Assembly (NCBI GenBank): GCA_014238205.1
Contig: JABABM010000009.1
Location: 1-64,000 of the forward strand
Reading direction: 5' to 3'
DNA length: 64,000 nt
Source: Phycisphaerales bacterium
Lineage (GTDB): Bacteria > Planctomycetota > Phycisphaerae > Phycisphaerales > SM1A02
Shown in pieces: positions 52,071 through 60,931 of the stretch. How positions within the stretch are numbered: position 1 is the first letter of the stretch; each line of letters begins with the position of its first letter. The position numbers were made by a program, and so were the translations under genes. The notes below the pieces were generated by a model. The model was not told the origin of the DNA. It worked only from the letters and a program-made list of their open reading frames with translations, and did not search any database.

Positions 52071-52421
52071 GTGAAAAGAGAAACACGACATGACAGCCTG
52101 CTGACTGCGATCGCCATCCTCCTGGGAATCATTGCATGGGGGCAGGTATCGAACCAGCCCATGGCAAGCACTGCTGTTGCGCAGATTCGCAGCAAGCCCG
52201 CGGGCACAGCCCGCGTGCCCGTCGTGGAAACCGATGGCGTATCAAGCCTCGGCAAGCGGTCCATCGAGCAGCGTGATGAACTCATTGCATCCCTTTCACG
52301 TCTTCGTACAGGGGTTGATGCCATCGCAAGCAGTCTTCGAAACGGCGACATCCGGGTCCGGGTTCTTGAAGAATCCGACGGTGACACAAGCCAGGACAGG
52401 CGCAGGGAGGTGCCCAGGTGA
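52071..52421 (+). CDS. Small membrane-anchored protein in the pilus operon
   Basis: A protein of about 116 residues with one N-terminal hydrophobic helix (LLTAIAILLGIIAWGQV) and a hydrophilic, probably periplasmic remainder rich in charged residues (QRDELIASLSRLRTGVDAIA looks helical). No domain recognised. The GTG at 52071 is preferred because AGGAG lies eight bases upstream; ATG at 52065 is in frame. It overlaps the GspH-like gene by four bases, implying a role in pilus or secretion assembly. Confidence 0.7.
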   Translation: MKRETRHDSLLTAIAILLGIIAWGQVSNQPMASTAVAQIRSKPAGTARVPVVETDGVSSLGKRSIEQRDELIASLSRLRTGVDAIASSLRNGDIRVRVLEESDGDTSQDRRREVPR

Positions 52422-52993
52422 GGCAGAAGGCTCGACCAAGCAGCAGGCGGTACGCCTACACCCTGATCGAGTTGTTGCTCGTTGTCGGGGTCCTTGGGCT
52501 TTCGGGTGCACTTGTCATCCCGAACCTGGTCGGCCTGTCAACGATGGAGACCCAGGCAGCTGTACGCCGCCTCATGGCCGACATCCATTTTGCGCAATCG
52601 GAAGCAGTCTCGAACCAGGAATACCGACGTGTTCAGTTCTTCGACGACGGACGTGGGTATTGCCTGTTGATCGTGGATGAGTCCAACTTCGATGACACAT
52701 ACGACGAGTCGACGGCAACGTTCGTGGAAGACCCTGCCGGGACGTTTGGAACACATGGCAGGTACCTCGTGGACTACGTACTCGATGATCGGTACGGCAC
52801 CATCCAGGTCGGTGACATCGAGACTGACGGAACAGGGAACTGGATCACCTTCGATGCCATGGGCAGCACGGTCGTTGCGCCTGGGATTGCCGCTGGATCA
52901 GGCCGGATCATGCTCGAGAGCCAGGAAGAACAGTGGGAAGTGCTGGTTACGCCCATGACGGGCAGGTTGTCAGTACGTCGGATTTCAAGCTGA
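52418..52993 (+). CDS. GspH/FimT-type minor pseudopilin
   Basis: A 191-residue pseudopilin with the class III leader and helix YAYTLIELLLVVGVLGLSGA, then IHFAQSEAVSNQEYRRVQFF as in the GspH/FimT family. Minor pseudopilins cap or prime the pseudopilus in type II secretion or type IV pili. GTG start overlapping the upstream gene's stop (GTGA). The next gene, PilM-like, follows after about 20 bases. Confidence 0.85.
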   Translation: MRQKARPSSRRYAYTLIELLLVVGVLGLSGALVIPNLVGLSTMETQAAVRRLMADIHFAQSEAVSNQEYRRVQFFDDGRGYCLLIVDESNFDDTYDESTATFVEDPAGTFGTHGRYLVDYVLDDRYGTIQVGDIETDGTGNWITFDAMGSTVVAPGIAAGSGRIMLESQEEQWEVLVTPMTGRLSVRRISS

Positions 52994-53013
52994 AGCATGC
53001 AGGGGACATGGAA

Positions 53014-54144
53014 ATGAAGTTTCCAGGATTTCAAACTCGAACAGGGGCCGTCGGCGTCGCCTTCGGTGATCATGATGTACGGATGCTCCAGGTTCGCGTA
53101 GCCAGGGGAAGGCTCGGCGTGACCGGTGCAGCTCATCGTGCTCCAGCCATGGAGGAACATGACCGAACCCGGCTGGCGACCGTACTTCGGGAAGCCATCA
53201 TCGGGGGCGGATTCACCGGTCGCCGTTGCATCGTCAGTCTTCCATGCAGAGATGTCTTTCTGCAATCAACACAGCTGCCGATGATGCCTGATGAAGAACT
53301 TGCCGAAGCAGTTGCCTGGGAAGCATCCCAACGAATGGGAGTGGCGCGAGAAGCAATCCAGTCCGACTGGATAAGGACGGGTGCGATCGACACGAATGGC
53401 CAGTCGCGTGCCGAGGTGCTCATGGTTGCAGCACGCCGGGAAACTCTTGACTTGAAGCTCGAGGCACTTGTCGAAGCAGGTCTTCGTCCCATCGCAGTTG
53501 ATACTGGATTTTCAGCACTTGCCCGCCTGCTGAGCCGGCATCATCGACGTCACGCAGATCGAGATGCATGTCGTGCAGTACTCGATGTGGGTGATACGGC
53601 GACGACAGTACTGGTTCTCCAAGGTGACTCGATCGCGTTCTGCAAGCGGATCGATGTGGGAGGACTTGACATGGATGCGAATGTCGCAGAACGCCTCTGC
53701 CTCGATACGCAGTCGGCAGGTGAACTGAGACTTGCCCGTCTGCAGCCTGGATCAACAGGAATCGACCCGACTACGGATCGAGCCCTTCGCGAGGCAATTC
53801 GGCCATTGGCAACCGACCTGGCCCGCCAGGTTCTGCTTTGCCTTCGGTATGCATCCGTGACGTTCCGAGGTTTGACTCCTACTCGCCTGATATCAACTGG
53901 AACGCACGGCCATGAGCCCGGCATCATCGAGGCTCTTGAAGCCACCTGCAATGTTGCAGTCCATGGCGATGATGCATCGAAGACGATTGCTGATCTTCGA
54001 GAAGGCCTCGCGGCTCGCAAATACCTGGCAACGGGGTCACCTGGAGCCTGGACTGTCGCAGCTGGCCTGAGCCTCAGGACCCTTGATCAGAACTCGTCAC
54101 TCGGTCGTGTTCCTGTTCGTGCACGCGGGAGGTCGGCAGCATGA
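53014..54144 (+). CDS. pilM: PilM-like pilus assembly ATPase-fold protein
   Basis: A protein of about 376 residues of the PilM (actin-like/FtsA-fold) family. Landmarks: MKFPGFQTRTGAVGVAFGDH start, CIVSLPCRDVFLQSTQLP, EAVAWEASQRM, and the phosphate-binding RAVLDVGDTATTVLVLQ. PilM binds the short N-terminal segment of PilN on the cytoplasmic face and links the inner-membrane ring to the assembly ATPase. The ATG at 53014 is preferred because AGGGGA lies at suitable distance; 53008 is an alternative. Followed by pilN- and pilO-like genes with overlaps. Confidence 0.88.
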   Translation: MKFPGFQTRTGAVGVAFGDHDVRMLQVRVARGRLGVTGAAHRAPAMEEHDRTRLATVLREAIIGGGFTGRRCIVSLPCRDVFLQSTQLPMMPDEELAEAVAWEASQRMGVAREAIQSDWIRTGAIDTNGQSRAEVLMVAARRETLDLKLEALVEAGLRPIAVDTGFSALARLLSRHHRRHADRDACRAVLDVGDTATTVLVLQGDSIAFCKRIDVGGLDMDANVAERLCLDTQSAGELRLARLQPGSTGIDPTTDRALREAIRPLATDLARQVLLCLRYASVTFRGLTPTRLISTGTHGHEPGIIEALEATCNVAVHGDDASKTIADLREGLAARKYLATGSPGAWTVAAGLSLRTLDQNSSLGRVPVRARGRSAA

Positions 54145-54782
54145 ATCAGCATCCGATCAACCTCATCACGGAGATCATGCTTGAGCGGTCACGTGCCGGC
54201 ATGCGTACGAGCAGGCTCGTAGTGACCGGCCTGGCTTTGACGATGTGCATGATTCTCACGGCAACACACTCCCGAATGGTCCTTGATGGCAATGAACAGG
54301 AGCACGCTTCGACTTCGGCGAGAGCAGAAATGGCACTTGAACTCGATCAGACTGCACGTACGCTCGAATCAGAGCAGCATGAACTGAAGCAGTTCATGGA
54401 TGATTACCATGCAGTTGCATTGCCACTGGATGCGACGCGGATCATCGCAACGCTGGTTGACACGCTTCCTTCAAGCGTGACATTGACCCAGTTCGACCTG
54501 AGATACGATGCTGATTCCCGGCAGCAGGGATCTGCTGAACCGGGAGATCGATACCTCGCTGGGACAATGGCGGGAATTGCCGCAAGTGATTCCGATGTCG
54601 CCGCACTGGTTCATGGCCTTGGACTGCGAGAACCTTTCGAGTCCGTGCAACTTGAATACAGCCGCTCGCAGGTCATTCGAAATCTGCCTGCACGCGAGTT
54701 CAGCCTGTCCTTCACGATTGATCTTGCAGGGCAATTCCATGTAATCCAGATGAGCAATGCAGCTACGGAGGCGCAGCCATGA
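54141..54782 (+). CDS. pilN: PilN-like pilus alignment protein
   Basis: A 213-residue bitopic protein whose N-terminus MNQHPINLITE carries the NxINLL-like PilM-binding motif. A transmembrane helix follows (residues about 25-42), then a coiled coil and a ferredoxin-like periplasmic domain. PilN pairs with PilO to form the inner-membrane alignment ring. ATG overlaps the pilM stop. The assignment rests on the N-terminal motif, topology and gene order (M-N-O-P-Q) more than on sequence conservation. Confidence 0.85.
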   Translation: MNQHPINLITEIMLERSRAGMRTSRLVVTGLALTMCMILTATHSRMVLDGNEQEHASTSARAEMALELDQTARTLESEQHELKQFMDDYHAVALPLDATRIIATLVDTLPSSVTLTQFDLRYDADSRQQGSAEPGDRYLAGTMAGIAASDSDVAALVHGLGLREPFESVQLEYSRSQVIRNLPAREFSLSFTIDLAGQFHVIQMSNAATEAQP

Positions 54783-55348
54783 ATCGACGAAGAGTTGAAC
54801 AATGTGCGTTCGGTGGTGTTCTGCTCGTGGTGGTCGGGGTTACGGCCTTCTTCACGTGGCCGAATTATGCACGTGCACACCAGTTGGCCGAGGAGGGTGC
54901 TGTTCTTGATGCGAAGATAGGACATCTCGTGGATGCGGAATCAGAGGTGGAGGAACGGCGGACGGACCTGGCTCGGCTTCGCGATGAATGCGACCAGATC
55001 TGTCTTGGCGTACCGACCCATCCCGATGTCGCAAATCTCATGAAGCACCTGTCAATCGGGGTCAACGGGGATACGGTGATCGACCAGACATTCACGGTCA
55101 GGGGAACGCCTGGCAGTGCAGGCAATAATCGATTCGAGATCCTGCCGCTCGTTGTCGAGATGGATACGACGTTTGAACATGCATTCGACATGATCCGTCG
55201 TGTTGAGAAGCTCAATCGCCTTGTTCGAGTTACTTCCGTACAGATGGAAGGATCAAGGCAGTCCTTTGAGAGTGGAAGTGGAACCATTCAGGCCTCTGTC
55301 GGTCTCGACGTGGTCTATGAGCGATCTGACAAGAAAGGAGCTCGTTGA
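54779..55348 (+). CDS. pilO: PilO-like pilus alignment protein
   Basis: A 189-residue bitopic protein: helix near residues 10-27 (FGGVLLVVVGVTAFFTW), coiled coil (AESEVEERRTDLARLRDECD) and a PilO-like periplasmic domain (DTTFEHAFDMIRRVEKLNRL, VRVTSVQME). It should heterodimerise with PilN. ATG overlaps the previous stop (ATGA), and its own stop shares one base with the next ATG. Assignment depends on topology and gene order. Confidence 0.83.
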   Translation: MNRRRVEQCAFGGVLLVVVGVTAFFTWPNYARAHQLAEEGAVLDAKIGHLVDAESEVEERRTDLARLRDECDQICLGVPTHPDVANLMKHLSIGVNGDTVIDQTFTVRGTPGSAGNNRFEILPLVVEMDTTFEHAFDMIRRVEKLNRLVRVTSVQMEGSRQSFESGSGTIQASVGLDVVYERSDKKGAR

Positions 55349-55926
55349 TGGAACGCATCGGAATGCTGTTTCGACGAATGATGGTCCAGATGACGGCTGA
55401 TCGGAGAAAGTTCGGTCTTCTCTGTGCCCTCGCGGCGGTGGGGCTGCTCTTCTGGGCCAGGATCATCGTCATCAAGAATCTTCCCAGGGCCGTGATGGCC
55501 GAGGGGGAACAGGCCCTTCTTGCAGCTGCTGAGGAACCGGGAAATGCGAATATGTCCGATAACCAGACCCAATTGAGTCGAACGTTCGTTCTAGAGGAGG
55601 TTCCGGGTCGAGATCCATTCGCCCTTAACCCAATGTGGTTCAGTGGGTTGGAAGAAGATGCATCCCTTTCCAATGATCAGCCTAAGTTAGCTCCCGGGAA
55701 GTCCGAAGATCCAGAACAGGTCATCAGTCACTTGAGGCTGGAAGCGGTCATGCAGGGAAGTCCCATGGCCGTGATCAGTGGTCGGACGTACCGGCCGGGT
55801 GATTTGATCGACTCGCAGGATTCGGGCTCCGTCCGTTTCGTCCTGATCGAGGTTCAACGGCGATCCGTTGTGCTTGAACATGCAGGGCGACGCTACGAGC
55901 TGAGGATGGGTGGGTCCGGAACCTGA
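55348..55926 (+). CDS. PilP/GspC-like inner-membrane protein
   Basis: A 192-residue protein with an N-terminal helix (FGLLCALAAVGLLFWARII). A periplasmic domain of the HR/PilP type follows (LRLEAVMQGSPMAVISGRTYRPGDLI, then VVLEHAGRRYELRM), which in GspC and PilP contacts the secretin. It links the inner-membrane ring to the outer-membrane secretin encoded next. A TTG at 55345 is an alternative start. The gene order matches PilM-N-O-P-Q. Confidence 0.78.
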   Translation: MERIGMLFRRMMVQMTADRRKFGLLCALAAVGLLFWARIIVIKNLPRAVMAEGEQALLAAAEEPGNANMSDNQTQLSRTFVLEEVPGRDPFALNPMWFSGLEEDASLSNDQPKLAPGKSEDPEQVISHLRLEAVMQGSPMAVISGRTYRPGDLIDSQDSGSVRFVLIEVQRRSVVLEHAGRRYELRMGGSGT

Positions 55927-55962
55927 TTCCAGGTTCCACAGGGGGGAGCTGGAGACAACAGG

Positions 55963-57789
55963 ATGCGGATCATGACACGCTTCACCTCAGGACAGGCAGG
56001 ACGACTTGCCATACTCGCCACGCTGTCGCTGCTTCTTGCGACGCCAGCTGTTGGACAGGACGTGGAGCCGGAAACACCGGAAGCTCCCGTTGAAGTTACG
56101 AGCTATGGGACGGTCGACATGGCGGTGCAGGACGCCGACCTTGTCCAGGTGCTCGAGATGCTCTCGATCCAGGGGCAGCGAAACATCATCGCCGGACGCG
56201 ATGTTTCTGCAACGGTGACCGCCAATCTCTACGACGTGACCTTCGAAGAGGCTCTCGATGCGATTCTTCGTGTCAATGGCTACGGCTACGTAGAGGAGGG
56301 CAGCTTCATATATGTCTACCCGTCCGACCAGATCGATGCGATCAAGGAATCGCTTCGTACGCTGGAAACACGGATTTTCGAACTCTTCTACCTCAACGCC
56401 GATGACGCGACCCAGGTCGTGTCCCCACTGCTCAGCGAAGCAGGAAACGTCGTTCCTCTCGGTACTGTCGAGGAGGGGTTCAACCCGGACGAAATCAAGA
56501 ACGGGAGCGACTCCTACGCATTCACGGCCAAGATCGTCGTGACCGACTATCCGGATCGAATCGAAGATATCGCGAAGCTGATCAGCAACCTCGACGTTTC
56601 ACCGAAGCAGGTCATGGTCGAGGCCACGATCCTGCAGACGAAGGTCGATGAGAACAACGCATTCGGGGTGGATTTCTCGATCGTAAGCCATTTGAACTTT
56701 GAACAGATCGTTGGTGGTCCGCTTGCTGCGGCAACGGGACTCATGAGTGGCGGTATCAGTACACACAACGCCGTTGCAGGCACTTCGACGGTCGGCAAGT
56801 CCGTGACCGGCAATGGTGGTTTCAAGGTGGGAGTCGTCAAGGACGACTTTGGAATCTTCCTGCGAGCACTCGACAAGGTCACGGATGTGACCGTTGTTGC
56901 GCGTCCAAAGGTCATGTGCCTCAACAGGCAGCGTGCCGAAATTCTCGTGGGTGAGAGGCTTGGATACCTGAGTACGACCCAGACCGAGACTTCAACGACG
57001 CAGACGGTCGAGTTCCTGGACACGGGCATTCATCTCATGTTCCGACCGTTCATTGCTCCCAATGACATGATCCGGATGGAACTCTACCCGCGACTGTCCA
57101 GTGGCTCATATCAGAATCTTGAGAACTTCACGGTTCCCAAGGAGGACGCCCACGAGATCTTCACCAACGTCAGGGTCAAGGATGGCGAGACCATCGTGCT
57201 CGGTGGTCTTTTCAAGGAGCAGACGCAGATGGACCGCGAGCAGGTTCCGATCCTGGGCGATATTCCCATCATGGGATCTGCCTTCCGTGGCCAGGACGAC
57301 AGGATCGAACGAGTGGAGATCATCTTCCTCCTGACTCCGACGATCATCGCCGATGAGCGTCTCTGGGAGATGGGCGAAGACGGACTTGAGATCGTGGATA
57401 CCGTCCGTGTCGGATCAAGGGCAGGCCTGCTTCCATTCAGTCGAGATCAGATCACGGCTGACTACAACCGTGACGCCATAGAGGCGTACAGGGACGGCGA
57501 CATTGATCTGGCGCTCTACTACACGAACAACTCGCTTCGGACATCCTCGATCCAGCCGGAAATGATCCGCCTTCGCGACTCGCTGACCAGCAGCAGCCGA
57601 AAGGTCTGGGAACGAAGCATCAACCAGCAGTTGCTGGACAAGGAGCTGAGGTCTGGTTTGGGCGGCGTGGACCGTGCCGAGCCGGGGGCCAGCGACGCTT
57701 CGAAGAATGAGGAACTTCCGACTCTTGAGGAAGCAACGGGTACGGGATTCGGCTCAACGCCGGTCACGGTCGTGGACACAACGGAATGA
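55963..57789 (+). CDS. Secretin (PilQ/GspD-type outer-membrane pore)
   Basis: A 608-residue secretin with a signal peptide (LAILATLSLLLATPAVG). An N0/STN-like domain is at about residues 45-110 (VLEMLSIQGQRNIIAGRDV) and an N1-like domain at about 120-215. The secretin barrel (about 225-465) carries VMVEATILQTKVDENNAFGV, VVARPKVMCLNRQRAEILVG, VRVKDGETIVLGGLF and VPILGDIPIMGSAFR. An extra about 120 residues after the barrel include an AIEAYRDGDIDLALYYTNNS TPR-like pair and an acidic tail. It forms the outer-membrane gate for pilus or secreted protein exit. The next gene overlaps its stop. Confidence 0.93.
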   Translation: MRIMTRFTSGQAGRLAILATLSLLLATPAVGQDVEPETPEAPVEVTSYGTVDMAVQDADLVQVLEMLSIQGQRNIIAGRDVSATVTANLYDVTFEEALDAILRVNGYGYVEEGSFIYVYPSDQIDAIKESLRTLETRIFELFYLNADDATQVVSPLLSEAGNVVPLGTVEEGFNPDEIKNGSDSYAFTAKIVVTDYPDRIEDIAKLISNLDVSPKQVMVEATILQTKVDENNAFGVDFSIVSHLNFEQIVGGPLAAATGLMSGGISTHNAVAGTSTVGKSVTGNGGFKVGVVKDDFGIFLRALDKVTDVTVVARPKVMCLNRQRAEILVGERLGYLSTTQTETSTTQTVEFLDTGIHLMFRPFIAPNDMIRMELYPRLSSGSYQNLENFTVPKEDAHEIFTNVRVKDGETIVLGGLFKEQTQMDREQVPILGDIPIMGSAFRGQDDRIERVEIIFLLTPTIIADERLWEMGEDGLEIVDTVRVGSRAGLLPFSRDQITADYNRDAIEAYRDGDIDLALYYTNNSLRTSSIQPEMIRLRDSLTSSSRKVWERSINQQLLDKELRSGLGGVDRAEPGASDASKNEELPTLEEATGTGFGSTPVTVVDTTE

Positions 57790-59012
57790 GAAGGGCCTGG
57801 AGACGAGCCATGCGAAAAGCAAACATGAACTTGAACACGCTCATCATGTCCCTGGCCATGCTTGGCCTGACCGCCTGCGGCGGGCCATCAAAAGCGGGGC
57901 TCGAAGCAAGGGATGCTGCCTACAGCCGCATCGATCTGATCAATACGCAGATCGGCTATTCGCAGGCCCAGCAGGCTTTCGAGACCGGCCAATTGCATGA
58001 TTCGCTTGAACTCATCGAGAAGACGGTCGAGCGTTATCCCGAGGCCGCTGAATACCACCTGCTGCATGGCAGGGTTCTTCTTGAACTGCATCGACTCGAT
58101 GAAGCACTGGCAGCGATCGAGGCGGCATTGGAACAGGATGAAACCCTGGCTGATGCCCACTACTTCATCGGCATCGTGCACCAGCGCTGGTCCGAGGATG
58201 ACGAAGCATACGAGCACTACCTCAAGGCGACCGAGTTGGATGACACCAGCCCCCAGTACCTGCTTGCAGCTGCCGAGGCGCTGGTTGCACTTGGTCGTAA
58301 TGAAGAAGCAAAGAACCTCTTGGAGGGGCGGCTCAGGAAGTTCGAGCACCACCCGGCATTCAGGCATCTGCTTGGCCAGATCGCACAATTGCAGGGTGAT
58401 CGAGAGGCTGCTGCCAGGCTCTACGAGGAAGCAAGCCTGCTTCAGCCTGATGACATGCAACTGGTCGAGGAACTCGCCAATGCACAGTTTCTTGCGGAAC
58501 AGATCCCGGCATGTCTGGACACGATTCGAATCATTGAATCCGGCAATCACATTCTGAACATGCAGATGACACTGCTGAAGGCGCGTTGCCTGATGCAATC
58601 AGAGCGATATACGGAAGCTCGGATCATCTATGGTGAACTGCGAACATCGGCACCAAACGACGTGCGCATCTGGGAGGAATGGGGCTGGCTTGCATGGTTG
58701 CTCGAGGATCGACGTGGCCTTCAAGAGGCCGGCGAGCGGGTGACGAAGCTTGCACCGGATCATTCCACCGGGTGGGTCATGCTTGCCGTGATCGATCGAA
58801 CGGAAAATGCACTAGCTGCCGCTGAAGCCCATCTCGAGACTGCAGTTGCATGCGAAGACGCCGGGTCGCTTGCCTGGGTCATGCTTTCCAGGATTCGACG
58901 GATGCGTGGTGATGCTGCAGGCGCTGACACGGCCTGGGCAAACGCAATCCACCTTGACGACAGCCTTCGAAACGACCCACGGGTTGTTGGCGTGATTGAT
59001 GGAAATGGTTGA
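57786..59012 (+). CDS. TPR-repeat lipoprotein (pilotin/PilF-like)
   Basis: A 408-residue protein with a lipoprotein signal (IMSLAMLGLTACGG). It has about eight tetratricopeptide repeats, for example PEAAEYHLLHGRVLLELHRL, EDDEAYEHYLKATELDDTS and GDREAAARLYEEASLLQPDD. In pilus systems small TPR lipoproteins such as PilF/PilW guide secretin assembly; this one is longer. The ATG at 57786 overlaps the secretin stop; ATG 57810 is an alternative. Function as a secretin pilotin is inferred from position. Confidence 0.83.
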   Translation: MRRAWRRAMRKANMNLNTLIMSLAMLGLTACGGPSKAGLEARDAAYSRIDLINTQIGYSQAQQAFETGQLHDSLELIEKTVERYPEAAEYHLLHGRVLLELHRLDEALAAIEAALEQDETLADAHYFIGIVHQRWSEDDEAYEHYLKATELDDTSPQYLLAAAEALVALGRNEEAKNLLEGRLRKFEHHPAFRHLLGQIAQLQGDREAAARLYEEASLLQPDDMQLVEELANAQFLAEQIPACLDTIRIIESGNHILNMQMTLLKARCLMQSERYTEARIIYGELRTSAPNDVRIWEEWGWLAWLLEDRRGLQEAGERVTKLAPDHSTGWVMLAVIDRTENALAAAEAHLETAVACEDAGSLAWVMLSRIRRMRGDAAGADTAWANAIHLDDSLRNDPRVVGVIDGNG

Positions 59013-59042
59013 TCCGTTCGGGATCTTCCAGGAGTACGCATC

Positions 59043-60518
59043 GTGAAGAAGACACTCACAATGATCCTCGGTTGCCTGATGTTCGCCATCCTGGCTGTCA
59101 GTCCAGCTATCGGAGCAGGGCTGCTCTGGGTACGTGAGTCGGGTGGAAACACGGCCATGGTTCCGTGGTTCTTTCTCTGGATCATCTCGGCAGGTTGTCT
59201 CTTCGCCATCCTGCTGCCCGTCTACCTTGCGGCTCGGTCGACACTTGCAAGGCTCCAGGTGTACGTGGATTCTGCAGACGATCGACTTGCTCCTTCGGCT
59301 CCTCGTGGTCCGTTCTGGCTGCGTCCAGTCCTGAAGACCTTCGTGGAAACCGTCGAGGGATTCCGTGCCAGGGAACGCGAGTTGCAGATGAACTATCGCG
59401 ACCTGGAGATCAGGAATCACGTCGGCACGACGGCTCGCATGCAGATTGAAGCCGTGCTTGAAGTGATGACCGATGCAGTCATCGTGACGAATACATTCGA
59501 CGAGGTCGTTCTCATCAACTCGGCTGCAGGCCGACTGCTCGGATGCGATCCCACCAACGCGATTGACAAGCCGCTCCAGGACATTCTTGAAGACAATACG
59601 ATCCTTGAAGCAATACATTCGACGAGGTCCGAGGGGAACCTCGTCGAGTGCCGTACCTTCAACCAGGTTCTCGGCGATGTCGAGCATGCCGGCGAGGGCG
59701 AAGGTCCAAGTTGCGAGTTCACGCTTGCCTGTGTCCCGGATCATCGTGAAGAGGTTGCCGCGATGGTGACCATCATCCGGGATCGCACACGGGAAGAAGA
59801 ACTTTCGAGGATGAAGAGCGAGTTCGTTTCGAAGGCATCCCATGAGCTGCGGACACCGTTGTCCTCGGTGCGGGCCTATGTCGAGATGCTCGTGGATGGT
59901 GAAGCCCGGGACGAAGAATCACAGAAGGACTTCTACAGGATCATCCAGGGTGAAACCGAACGGCTTACGCGACTGGTCGACAACATGCTGAACATCAGCC
60001 GTATTGAAGCTGGAATCGTCCATGTGGATCGTGAACTTGTCGACATGGGCGCCCTCATCGAACAGGCTGCCGAGACACTCGAACCGCAGGCTCGAGAAAA
60101 GAACATCACTGTGCACAAGTCCCTTACGCCTGTCGATCTCGGTGTCCAGGGTGACCGTGACATGCTCTACCAGGTCGTGCTGAACCTGCTCTCGAATGCA
60201 GTGAAGTACACGCCGCAGGGGGGTCGAGTCACGCTTTCGGTTGATTCCGATAACCTCACGCGTGCCGTTCATGTTTCGGTATCCGATACGGGGCTTGGAG
60301 TGCCACCACAGGACCATGAACGCATATTCGAGACGTTCTACCGCATCGAGAACTACAAGCGGTTCGCCGAAGGCACGGGCCTGGGGCTCAACCTGTGCCG
60401 TCATATCGTTGAAACGGTCCACAGGGGCCAGATCGGTCTGGACTCGAAACTGGGAATGGGGTCAAGGTTCTGGTTTTCTATCCCGATGGGAGAGGAAGCG
60501 GCCTCACGCGCCGCTTGA
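59043..60518 (+). CDS. PhoR-like sensor histidine kinase with PAS domain
   Basis: A 491-residue kinase with two N-terminal transmembrane helices (residues about 5-25 and 43-65), a HAMP-like linker and a PAS domain (about 138-250, VMTDAVIVTNTFDEVVLINS). The HisKA domain holds the phosphoacceptor His267 in SKASHELRTPLSSVRAYVEM. A complete HATPase domain follows (NLLSNAVKYTPQGG, DTGLGVPPQDHERIFE, GTGLGLNLCRHIVE). GTG start. It lies inside the pilus operon with its response regulator 11 bases downstream, and may sense an envelope or surface signal. Input ligand unknown. Confidence 0.92.
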   Translation: MKKTLTMILGCLMFAILAVSPAIGAGLLWVRESGGNTAMVPWFFLWIISAGCLFAILLPVYLAARSTLARLQVYVDSADDRLAPSAPRGPFWLRPVLKTFVETVEGFRARERELQMNYRDLEIRNHVGTTARMQIEAVLEVMTDAVIVTNTFDEVVLINSAAGRLLGCDPTNAIDKPLQDILEDNTILEAIHSTRSEGNLVECRTFNQVLGDVEHAGEGEGPSCEFTLACVPDHREEVAAMVTIIRDRTREEELSRMKSEFVSKASHELRTPLSSVRAYVEMLVDGEARDEESQKDFYRIIQGETERLTRLVDNMLNISRIEAGIVHVDRELVDMGALIEQAAETLEPQAREKNITVHKSLTPVDLGVQGDRDMLYQVVLNLLSNAVKYTPQGGRVTLSVDSDNLTRAVHVSVSDTGLGVPPQDHERIFETFYRIENYKRFAEGTGLGLNLCRHIVETVHRGQIGLDSKLGMGSRFWFSIPMGEEAASRAA

Positions 60519-60529
60519 ACGAGGTACTC

Positions 60530-60931
60530 ATGCCGTACAGGATCCTGGTTGTTGACGATGAGTTGCACATTCTGCATGTGCTGTCACTCAAGTTGCGCAA
60601 TGCCGGGTTCGAGGTGCACACTGCCAGGGATGGCGAAGAAGGGCACCAGTTGGCACGGACGATCATGCCGGATCTGGTCATCACCGATGTCCAGATGCCC
60701 TACATGACCGGGCTGGAGCTCAGCTCCGCATTGGCACATGACCCGACGACTTCATCGCTCCCGATCATCATTCTGACCGCCCGGGGGTATCTCCTGGACC
60801 GGGATGACATCGACAGTTCAAACATCGTAGAGGTGGTGAGCAAGCCGTTCAGCCCTCGTTCAGTCATTGATCTCGTCCATTCGACACTCGAGGGGGGTGC
60901 CGATCGGATTTCACCGCTTGAGGCAGCATGA
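60530..60931 (+). CDS. Single-domain response regulator
   Basis: A 133-residue receiver domain with no output domain. The acidic pocket is VVDDE, the phosphoacceptor Asp53 in VITDVQMP, the switch Thr in LTARG and Lys105 in VSKPF. It should be phosphorylated by the adjacent kinase and act by protein contact, as CheY or Spo0F do; a partner could be the HD-GYP protein encoded in an overlapping frame four bases on. The ATG follows GAGG at good spacing. Confidence 0.92.
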   Translation: MPYRILVVDDELHILHVLSLKLRNAGFEVHTARDGEEGHQLARTIMPDLVITDVQMPYMTGLELSSALAHDPTTSSLPIIILTARGYLLDRDDIDSSNIVEVVSKPFSPRSVIDLVHSTLEGGADRISPLEAA

